Below are positions 56,375 to 64,000 of a stretch of 64,000 nt of DNA, piece by piece. The notes under the pieces were generated by a model. That model was not told the origin of the DNA and searched no databases. It saw only the letters and a program-made list of their open reading frames with translations. The stretch spans positions 62,001 through 126,000 of the forward strand of contig NZ_JAAXMM010000005.1 in the NCBI RefSeq assembly GCF_012276985.1. Reading direction: 5' to 3'. The stretch comes from Agrobacterium sp. a22-2 (GTDB lineage Bacteria > Pseudomonadota > Alphaproteobacteria > Rhizobiales > Rhizobiaceae). The first letter of the stretch is position 1. Each line of letters starts with the position of its first letter. The translations under genes and the position numbers were made by a program.

Positions 56375-57361
56375 ATGCTTCAGGAATTGGATAGCGTCTT
56401 TTCAACCGGACGGGCTTTGACCCGCGAGGAAATCGCCGTTCACCCGAAGTTCCCGGCGATCGAGCGGCAAATCGCCGACCATCTGATCGCCATTCATGAC
56501 CGGACACCACGGTTGTCGCGGCTGAAAGCGTCGCATCGCAAGTGGCTGATGACCCATTCCCTCTACGCACTGTCGCTGCAGAGAGTGGAAAGCGACCCTC
56601 TTTCGGGCCTGACAGCGACGCGTTTCATCGAGATCGTCATGCAGCTCGGCGCGGCCAGCCGTAACACGGCAGCGGCGTTTCTCGCCGAACTGGTGGCCTA
56701 CAAGTTCCTGCGCGACGTTCCCGGGGTCACCGACCGCCGCGTTCGGGTTCTCGAGACGACGGAGATCAGCAACCAGGCGATGATCGGCTGGTTCATGGGC
56801 CACATGGCCTGCCTCGATCAGCTCGACGGCGGTCGGCGGCTTGCGGTCTGCACCGCCGATCCGCGCCTGTTCCGCATCGCCCAGCCGATCGCCGCCGCGA
56901 CGTTGGTGGCCGACCCGGAGTGGCGCAATCCGCCGGACAGCATCGGCCACTTCCTCAACTCCGACATGGGCGGCATGGTGCTGCATGACCTGATTTCCCG
57001 GCTGGACGCCGCGCCGGCGCAGGCCGGGCGCGTGTCGATCGGCCCGGTGGCACTGTCGGTGATCGGCGAACGATATCTGGTTTCGGCCACCAATCTGAAG
57101 CGCATGTTCAAACGGGCCGAAACAGAAGGCCTGCTCGGCTGGACCCTGCCGCGCCGACGCGGTGACCTCTGGCTGTCGGACACGTTCATCAGCGACTATT
57201 TCCGCTGGCAGTCCGCCAAGTTTGCCGCCCTCGATGAGGCCTATTGCATAGCCGCCGCCGAGCTTGCCATGGGCGACGGAGCCGCTCAGCCGGCCGCACC
57301 GGGAGAAGAGGTGGACGATCTGCCCGCTTCGAATCTCGGCAGATTGTCGACGATCTCGTAG
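56375..57361 (+). CDS. Conserved hypothetical protein, possibly with a winged helix
   Basis: A 328-residue soluble protein with no signal peptide or membrane helix. Residues about 75-125 (FIEIVMQLGAASRNTAAAFLAELVAYKFLRDV...RRVRVLETT) read like a MarR-type helix-turn-helix and wing, and residues about 230-275 (YLVSATNLKRMFKRAETEGLLGW...LWLSD) like a second winged helix. This suggests a DNA-binding protein with two such modules, but I cannot name a family. Its last 76 bases overlap the end of the convergent GFA gene. Confidence 0.65.
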   Translation: MLQELDSVFSTGRALTREEIAVHPKFPAIERQIADHLIAIHDRTPRLSRLKASHRKWLMTHSLYALSLQRVESDPLSGLTATRFIEIVMQLGAASRNTAAAFLAELVAYKFLRDVPGVTDRRVRVLETTEISNQAMIGWFMGHMACLDQLDGGRRLAVCTADPRLFRIAQPIAAATLVADPEWRNPPDSIGHFLNSDMGGMVLHDLISRLDAAPAQAGRVSIGPVALSVIGERYLVSATNLKRMFKRAETEGLLGWTLPRRRGDLWLSDTFISDYFRWQSAKFAALDEAYCIAAAELAMGDGAAQPAAPGEEVDDLPASNLGRLSTIS

Positions 57362-57711
57362 AAATCGGCCTTGTCGGCGCAATAGATGTGGCTTCCGACC
57401 ACCAGTTCGGTTGGCTGGTCAAATGCGCCAGCCAGGATCGAGACCTGATCCGCGCCATCGCCGCGCCAGAACAATGCCGAGCCGCAGACGCAGCAGAAGC
57501 CGCGCTCGGCGCTGTCGCTCGACCTGTACCAGGTGATGTTGTCCGCGCCTGTGACCTCGACGTGGTCGTTGGCGACATCCGTCGATGCGTAATAGAGGCC
57601 GGTCTGCTTGCGGCACTGGGAGCAATGGCAGAAGCTGACTTTGCCAAGCGGGCCTAGGATAGTAAAACGCACCGCGCCGCAAAGGCACGAGCCATTGTGA
57701 TTTTCCTGCAT
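57286..57711 (-). CDS. GFA-family zinc protein
   Basis: A 141-residue protein of the glutathione-dependent formaldehyde-activating (GFA/Mss4-like) fold. The zinc ligands appear in SCLCGAVRF, FCHCSQCRK and CCVCGSALF, with the usual beta-sandwich between them. In most bacteria such genes do not act on formaldehyde, so the substrate is open. The ATG at 57711 is preceded by GGGGCGGGGAAGAC. It overlaps the preceding gene tail to tail by 76 bases. Confidence 0.88.
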   Translation of the reverse strand: MQENHNGSCLCGAVRFTILGPLGKVSFCHCSQCRKQTGLYYASTDVANDHVEVTGADNITWYRSSDSAERGFCCVCGSALFWRGDGADQVSILAGAFDQPTELVVGSHIYCADKADFYEIVDNLPRFEAGRSSTSSPGAAG

Positions 57712-57731
57712 GTCTTCCCCGCCCCTTGCCC

Positions 57732-57771
57732 GAAAACAGAACCGGGCCAGCTTTGTACAGCCGGCCCGGTT
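57732..57771 (-). terminator. Terminator of the DAHP synthase gene
   Basis: On the minus strand AACCGGGCCGGC pairs with GCTGGCCCGGTT (one mismatch pair) around an 8-base loop, then CTGTTTTCGGG. It lies between aroF and the GFA start. Confidence 0.75.
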
Positions 57772-57831
57772 CGTCAATTTCAGACGGCTGATGGCAAGCA
57801 TCAGCCAAATTCAAGCGGCAGACGGGATCCG

Positions 57832-59208
57832 TCAGCCGTTGGCGGCCATCATGCGCTTTTCGTCGCGGCCACCCTTCATCCGCTCGGCAAGCAGGAAGGC
57901 CAGTTCCAGGGCCTGATCGGCATTGAGACGCGGATCGCAATGGGTATGGTAGCGATCCTGCAGGGCTTCCGCCGTCACGGCCCGCGCCCCACCGGTGCAT
58001 TCCGTTACGTCATTGCCGGTCATCTCGATGTGAATGCCGCCCGGATGGGTGCCTTCGGCGCGATGGATCTGGAAGAAGCTCTCGACTTCCGACAGGACCC
58101 GCTCGAACGGCCGGGTCTTGTAGTTGTTGAGCGTGATCGTATTGCCATGCATCGGATCGCAGGACCAGACGACCTTGCGGCCTTCCTTTTCGACAGCGCG
58201 AATGAGGCGCGGCAGATGATCGGCAACCTTGTCGTAGCCGAACCGGCAGATCAGCGTCAGGCGGCCGGCCTCATTGGCAGGATTGAGGATGTCGATCAGT
58301 TCCAGCAGGCCGTCAGCCGTCATCGACGGACCGCATTTCAGGCCGATCGGGTTCTTGATGCCGCGGCAATATTCGACATGGGCGTGGTCTGGCTGGCGCG
58401 TGCGATCGCCGATCCAGATCATGTGGCCCGATGTGGCATACCAGTCGCCAGAGGTCGAATCGACGCGAGTCAGCGCCTCTTCATAGCCGAGAAGCAGCGC
58501 TTCATGGCTGGTGAAGAAATCGGTCTCGCGCAGATTCGGATTGTTTTCCGAGGTGATGCCGATCGCCTTCATGAAGTCCATGGTCTCGGAGATCCGGTCG
58601 GCGAGCTTGCGGTAGCGTTCGGCCTGCGGTGAGTCCTTGACGAAGCCCAGCATCCACTGATGCACGTTCTCCAGGTTGGCATAACCACCCATGGCAAACG
58701 CGCGCAGCAGGTTCAGCGTGGCCGCGGACTGGCGATAGGCCATGATCTGGCGCTCGGGGCTCGGAATGCGGGCCTCGGAGGTGAACTCGATGCCGTTGAT
58801 GATGTCACCACGGTAGCTCGGCAGCTCGATATCGCCCTGCTTCTCCATGTCGGACGAGCGGGGCTTGGCGAACTGGCCGGCAATGCGGCCGACCTTGACG
58901 ACCGGCAGCTGCGCGCCGAACGTCAGGACGACGGCCATCTGCAGGAAGGCGCGGAAGAAGTCGCGAATGGTGTCGGCGCCGTGTTCGGCAAAGCTTTCGG
59001 CACAATCGCCGCCCTGCAGCAGGAAGCCGTTGCCTTCTGCGACATTGCCAAGCGCCTTGGTCAAGCGGCGGGCTTCACCGGCAAAGACCAGCGGCGGAAA
59101 CTTGGCGAGACGGCCTTCGGCTGCAGCCAGAGCTGCGTGATCCGGATAGGCCGGAACCTGCTTGATCGGCTTCTGCCTCCAGCTGCTCGGGGTCCAATTC
59201 TGTGCCAT
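57832..59208 (-). CDS. aroF: Class II DAHP synthase
   Basis: A 458-residue 3-deoxy-7-phosphoheptulonate synthase, which condenses phosphoenolpyruvate and erythrose 4-phosphate at the start of aromatic amino acid synthesis. Plant-like class II motifs are visible: [55 protein letters not shown] and [11 protein letters not shown]. The ATG at 59208, preceded by AGGTGA, gives the usual [10 protein letters not shown] start. A 393-base gap to gor lies upstream. Confidence 0.94.
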   Translation of the reverse strand: MAQNWTPSSWRQKPIKQVPAYPDHAALAAAEGRLAKFPPLVFAGEARRLTKALGNVAEGNGFLLQGGDCAESFAEHGADTIRDFFRAFLQMAVVLTFGAQLPVVKVGRIAGQFAKPRSSDMEKQGDIELPSYRGDIINGIEFTSEARIPSPERQIMAYRQSAATLNLLRAFAMGGYANLENVHQWMLGFVKDSPQAERYRKLADRISETMDFMKAIGITSENNPNLRETDFFTSHEALLLGYEEALTRVDSTSGDWYATSGHMIWIGDRTRQPDHAHVEYCRGIKNPIGLKCGPSMTADGLLELIDILNPANEAGRLTLICRFGYDKVADHLPRLIRAVEKEGRKVVWSCDPMHGNTITLNNYKTRPFERVLSEVESFFQIHRAEGTHPGGIHIEMTGNDVTECTGGARAVTAEALQDRYHTHCDPRLNADQALELAFLLAERMKGGRDEKRMMAANG

Positions 59209-59601
59209 GATCTTCACCTACTCTTGATGGGGCCACTACCTCCGGCCACCTTTGGTCGGGGGCTTATAAACTCTTAATGAAGTCTTGCAAAGCCGAAGTT
59301 TCGAACACGCTGTCACGATGCAATCGTTCGTGTTCCAATGGCGCCGGACTGCAAATTTTCAGTTCCGACGCATTTTTTTGGCGGCATTAACGGATGAGCA
59401 ACACAATAAACGGTAAGTGGAGCTGTACCGGTCAATTGTCTCGACCGTGCAAGAGCACCATGATGATGCCGTTTCAGGTAGTGCGTAAGGCATTCATCAT
59501 GCGTGGTTCGCCACGTCGCCCCGATGCCGACCAGATCCCCCCAGCATACCCCCTTTTGCCGAAACCGTGGCGCGACCTTTCGATCGCGCCAGCGTTGCCG
59601 G
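59209..59601. other. Gene-free region between gor and aroF
   Basis: The 393 bases between gor and the aroF start hold no convincing gene. A nested inverted repeat lies at 59303-59335: GAACACG/CGTGTTC outside, ACGAT/ATCGT inside. A possible minus-strand TATAAG box is near 59270. It probably contains the aroF promoter and leader. Confidence 0.5.
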
Positions 59602-60990
<1,389 letters not shown>

Positions 60991-61070
60991 CGCGGCAGCT
61001 CCTGTGGCACATTCAAATGGGTTTGGCGGGTGTATTGCAGGCCCTGATATAGGGTGCCGCGGTGCGAAAT

Positions 61071-61100
61071 GAAAAGCCCGGAATCGCTTCCGGGCTTCAA
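61071..61100 (-). terminator. Terminator of the rpiA-DUF2059 transcript
   Basis: A perfect 10-bp stem (AAGCCCGGAA/TTCCGGGCTT) with a four-base loop ends in TTTTC on the minus strand, 36 bases beyond the DUF2059 stop. Confidence 0.85.
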
Positions 61101-61135
61101 AATTCAGCGGCTTGCGCCAGGGATCGGATTCCGGA

Positions 61136-61684
61136 TCAGGGCTTGGGTGCTTCCGGTGCCGCAGCCGGTGTCTGCATCTCGGCGCCGACGATCTTCAGCA
61201 GGGCGTCGTTGGCGTTCTTTTCCAGATCGCGACCAACGCCCGCAGCCCAGATTTCCGCAGCCTTGCCCAGTTCGCGATTGGCGATAGGCTGGTCCTTCAG
61301 GAGCTTCTTGCCGGTCTCGCTGGTGAAGAACTCGGCCATCTTGGTCAGATCCTCCTGCGAGAAAGCCTTGGCGTAAACGAGGGCTGCTTCCTTTTCCAGA
61401 TCGCCACGGCGCGCCGCCAGCGCCAGAGTCTGCTCGTCGACCGTCTTGGTGATGGCATCCTCGAGGTTCGGGTAGACCTGGATAAGCTGCGCCTTCAGGC
61501 GGCCGGACATACTGGGTAGAATATTGTCAAAACCGTTGGTGACGCCAAGAGCGGTAATCGCACTGCGGGCCGCCTGCACGTGGGCTTCGGGAATTTCCTG
61601 CGCCTTGGCAGGAGCACCCAGCATGACGCATCCGACGACGATGGCGGCAGCAGCGACGCGGCCGAAACCTTGATACCTGATCAT
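61136..61684 (-). CDS. DUF2059 exported protein
   Basis: A 182-residue protein with a signal peptide (RVAAAAIVVGCVMLGAPAKAQ, cleavage near AKA-QE) and a helical DUF2059 domain (about 60-165; YAKAFSQEDLTKMAEFFTSETGKKLL is the most conserved stretch). The tail is Pro/Ala-rich. Function unknown, periplasmic. It lies 19 bases downstream of rpiA, so they are probably one transcript. Confidence 0.87.
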   Translation of the reverse strand: MIRYQGFGRVAAAAIVVGCVMLGAPAKAQEIPEAHVQAARSAITALGVTNGFDNILPSMSGRLKAQLIQVYPNLEDAITKTVDEQTLALAARRGDLEKEAALVYAKAFSQEDLTKMAEFFTSETGKKLLKDQPIANRELGKAAEIWAAGVGRDLEKNANDALLKIVGAEMQTPAAAPEAPKP

Positions 61685-61703
61685 GAAATCCTATGCTCCT
61701 GTC

Positions 61704-62402
61704 TTATGTCTTTGCCTCAAGCACACGCACACCGGCCGGACCGGCGATGATGGCAAGCGTGGCCAGGTTGATGAAAAGCCCGTGCTCGACGACACCGGGT
61801 ATGGAATTCAATGCTTCCGCCAAGGCCTCTGCCTCAGGAATGCGGCCAAAAGATGCGTCCAGAATGTAATGGCCGCCATCCGTGGTGAAGACGCCGTCTC
61901 CGGAACTGCGCAGGTGCAGCTCCCCTGACAAACCAAGGGTCGAAGCGACTTTTTCGACGGCCAGCCGCGTCGAGACCTGGCCATAAGGGTTGATCTCGAT
62001 GGGCAGTGGAAAGGCCCCGAGCATGTCCACGACCTTGCTCTCGTCGGCAATGACGATCATCCGCTGTGAGGCCGCGGCGACGATCTTTTCGCGCAGCAGC
62101 GCACCGCCGCCACCCTTGACCAGCCGCAGCCGGCCATCGACCTCATCGGCGCCGTCGATCGTCAGGTCGAGTTCAGGCAATTCGTCCAGCGACTTCAGCG
62201 GAACGCCAAGCTCGACGCAGAGGCGCGCCGTACGTTCCGATGTCGGCACGCCCTCGACCTTCAGTCCGCCGGCCACCCGTTCGGCAAGCAGCCGCACGAA
62301 CTCCTCGGCAGTCGATCCCGTGCCGATGCCAAGGCGCATGCCATCCTCGACATGAGACAGTGCCGCCTCAGCCGCTTTTATCTTCATTTGGCGAATATCC
62401 AT
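61704..62402 (-). CDS. rpiA: Ribose-5-phosphate isomerase A
   Basis: A 232-residue RpiA, which interconverts ribose 5-phosphate and ribulose 5-phosphate. Signatures: [28 protein letters not shown], the catalytic Glu/Lys region [16 protein letters not shown] and [10 protein letters not shown] chose the ATG at 62402; longer readings have no support. It is divergent from gph and upstream of a DUF2059 gene. Confidence 0.95.
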   Translation of the reverse strand: MDIRQMKIKAAEAALSHVEDGMRLGIGTGSTAEEFVRLLAERVAGGLKVEGVPTSERTARLCVELGVPLKSLDELPELDLTIDGADEVDGRLRLVKGGGGALLREKIVAAASQRMIVIADESKVVDMLGAFPLPIEINPYGQVSTRLAVEKVASTLGLSGELHLRSSGDGVFTTDGGHYILDASFGRIPEAEALAEALNSIPGVVEHGLFINLATLAIIAGPAGVRVLEAKT

Positions 62403-62552
62403 GCGCCAAAAGCTCCCGTCAGTTTCGTTGTGTTGGTGTTTACACGGCTCTTCGCCCAAACGAAAGCCCTTTCACCGGGCCGAAACCGTTGCTTTTTTCG
62501 GTCTCTTCCCCTAACCGCTTTGGGCAGGACAAACCCGATCCGGAGCGCTGCC

Positions 62553-63230
62553 GTGACGACACCGACAATCGTATTCGACCTCGACGGGACATTGGTGGAC
62601 ACGGCACCGGACCTGATCGCCAGCCTCAACCACACGATCGCCATCGCCGATCTGGCTCCGGTCGGCTTCGACGACCTGACGCACCTGGTCGGCCAGGGTG
62701 CCAAAGTGATGATCGAGCGGGCCTTTGCGCTGCGCGGATCGCCGCTCAATACCGATATGCTACCAGCCCTGCTCGAGCGTTTCGTCGATCACTACAGCGC
62801 CACGATGCCAGGCGACAGCCTGCCCTATCCGGGGCTGACGGCGGCTCTCGACCGGCTCGGTGCTGCAGGCTTCCGCCTGGCGGTGTGCACCAACAAGATG
62901 GAAAAGCTGGCGGTGCCGCTGATCGAGAGCCTGGGCCTTGCCCATTATTTCGCGGCGGTGACCGGCGGCGATACATTCGCCATGCGCAAGCCGGATGCCG
63001 GCCACCTGCTCGGCACGATCGAGCGGGCCGGCGGCGATGCACGGTTCGCCGTGATGGTCGGCGACAGCATCAACGATATCCTTGCGGCCAGAAATGCCAA
63101 TGTGCCGTCCGTTGCCGTCCCGTTCGGCTATGCGGACGAACCGGTCGAGACGCTGGGCGCCGACGTGATCATCCGGCATTTCGACGAGCTGACGACCGGT
63201 CTGCTGACGGCGCTGCTCCAGAGGGCCTGA
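62553..63230 (+). CDS. gph: Phosphoglycolate phosphatase
   Basis: A 225-residue HAD-superfamily phosphatase. Motif I is FDLDGTLVDTAPDL with the nucleophile Asp, motif II is VCTNK, motif III and IV are KPDAGHLL and VMVGDSINDI. This matches Gph, which removes 2-phosphoglycolate made during DNA repair or photorespiration-like reactions. The start is a GTG at 62553 with CCGGAGCGCTGCC upstream. It is divergent from rpiA and convergent with the L,D-transpeptidase gene. Confidence 0.9.
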   Translation: MTTPTIVFDLDGTLVDTAPDLIASLNHTIAIADLAPVGFDDLTHLVGQGAKVMIERAFALRGSPLNTDMLPALLERFVDHYSATMPGDSLPYPGLTAALDRLGAAGFRLAVCTNKMEKLAVPLIESLGLAHYFAAVTGGDTFAMRKPDAGHLLGTIERAGGDARFAVMVGDSINDILAARNANVPSVAVPFGYADEPVETLGADVIIRHFDELTTGLLTALLQRA

Positions 63231-63258
63231 GCGGCCCCCTGGCATTGACGAACACCGA

Positions 63259-64000
63259 TCAGCTTCTGGCTTCGCGCGCCGCAGTCGTGGCCGCGAAGGC
63301 CTTGCGGGTATAGTCGTCGCGCCCATAGACGTCGTCGAAGAACTGCACTTGTCCTGCATCATTCGGCCAGGCCGTGAAGTAGGACACATAGACCGGGATC
63401 TTCTGCGGCACCTGCACGGCACGGTTCTGGCCGGACGCGATCTGCTTGGCGATATCGGCGACATTCGTGCCCATGACCGCCGCCGCCATGACGCGCGGTT
63501 CGGCCAGGCGCACGCAGCCATGGCTCAAAGCGCGCATGTCGCGCTGGAAGAAGCTCTTCGACGGCGTGTCATGCATGTAGATCGCATGGCTGTTGGGGAA
63601 CAGGATCTTCAACTCGCCGAGCGCATTGTCGCCGCCCGGCGGCTGGCGCACGTCGACGCTATGGGTGGTGTTCCAGTCGACCGCCGTCGAGGACACCTTG
63701 CGGCCGCCATAGCTGACCTCATAGCCCAACCGGTCGAGATAACCGGGATCCGACCGCAGTTTCGGCAGCATCTCGTTGACGATGATCGACTGCGGCACGC
63801 CCCAATACGGGTTGAACTCGACCGTTTCGATCTGGTCGTTGAAGAAATAGGTCTGGTTCGAGCGGGAGCCGACCACGACCCGCATGGCGACTTCCTGCTT
63901 GTAGTCGTTGACATAATAGGCCTGGAAGGCGGGCTGGTTGATGAACACGTAGCGCGCACCGAGATCGCTCGGCATCCAGCGCAGCTGCTCCATGGCAACG
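63259..64000 (-). CDS. L,D-transpeptidase, YcbB-like, C-terminal part (partial)
   Basis: The visible 247 residues are the C-terminal part of a gene that runs off the right edge; the frame stays open to the last base. The YkuD catalytic motif, HDTPSKSFFQRD followed by SHGCVRLAEP with the active-site Cys, is present, and FINQPAFQAYYVNDYK begins the domain. The length and the MPSDLGARYVFINQPAF start indicate the large YcbB/LdtD class, which makes 3-3 cross-links in peptidoglycan in the periplasm. The N-terminal signal peptide and other domains are outside. Confidence 0.9.
   Translation of the reverse strand, partial: VAMEQLRWMPSDLGARYVFINQPAFQAYYVNDYKQEVAMRVVVGSRSNQTYFFNDQIETVEFNPYWGVPQSIIVNEMLPKLRSDPGYLDRLGYEVSYGGRKVSSTAVDWNTTHSVDVRQPPGGDNALGELKILFPNSHAIYMHDTPSKSFFQRDMRALSHGCVRLAEPRVMAAAVMGTNVADIAKQIASGQNRAVQVPQKIPVYVSYFTAWPNDAGQVQFFDDVYGRDDYTRKAFAATTAAREARS

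Overview
The window is a GC-rich piece of chromosome from an alphaproteobacterium of the order Rhizobiales, most likely family Rhizobiaceae (Rhizobium, Agrobacterium, Allorhizobium or Sinorhizobium relatives). Support: the cell-cycle kinase CckA, a giant GPR/RgsE-type growth-pole protein, a single-cysteine DksA, DUF1127, DUF2865 and DUF2059 proteins, a recA promoter with an alphaproteobacterial GAAC-N7 type SOS box, and a malic enzyme / LuxR / LuxI / BluB block that, from memory, resembles the dme-sinR-sinI-bluB neighbourhood of Sinorhizobium meliloti. I see no rRNA, tRNA, insertion sequence, prophage or CRISPR array. Most of it reads as core chromosome.

Layout. 1-8.1 kb: end of a peptidase T gene, a DUF1810 gene, a HerA-like ATPase, DUF1127 and a tiny ORF, a CNNM/CorC membrane protein, murI with trmJ, then three tandem paralogous secreted proteins. 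8.2-19.3 kb: icd, a GST, an AraC/GyrI-like regulator, a SulP transporter, alaS, recA, and the pseudouridine breakdown pair psuK-psuG. 19.3-24.1 kb: cckA, a FliO-like protein with a long low-complexity tail, dksA. 24.3-31.9 kb: a SixA-like phosphatase, the ycjX/ycjF-like pair, a secreted protein, an orphan coiled-coil protein, the folP-folB-folK operon, a DUF922 metalloprotease, a probable small RNA and a 2Fe-2S ferredoxin. 32.0-38.6 kb: an Hpt-domain gene divergent from the 1899-residue growth-pole protein. 38.7-44.9 kb: a four-gene Mla/MCE lipid-transport operon, a metallophosphoesterase, and a TetR gene divergent from a 61-residue lipoprotein with a clear operator between them. 45.1-54.1 kb: malic enzyme, luxR-luxI with a lux box, a DUF2865 gene, bluB under a cobalamin riboswitch, a TolB-like propeller and nadE. 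54.3-64 kb: an LTA-synthase-like protein, a possible DNA-binding protein that overlaps a GFA gene tail to tail, class II DAHP synthase, glutathione reductase, a DUF2059 gene with rpiA, gph, and part of an L,D-transpeptidase.

Several genes meet in envelope growth and cell-cycle control: murI, the L,D-transpeptidase, the Mla operon, the GPR-like protein, the Hpt protein and CckA. CtrA-like motifs lie upstream of dksA, of a small secreted protein and of the Hpt/GPR pair. The most rewarding spots for follow-up are the hendecad repeat in the giant protein, the TetR-operator-lipoprotein module with its adjacent hexanucleotide tract, the three tandem secreted paralogs, the probable small RNA at 31.4-31.5 kb, and the lux box and B12 riboswitch.
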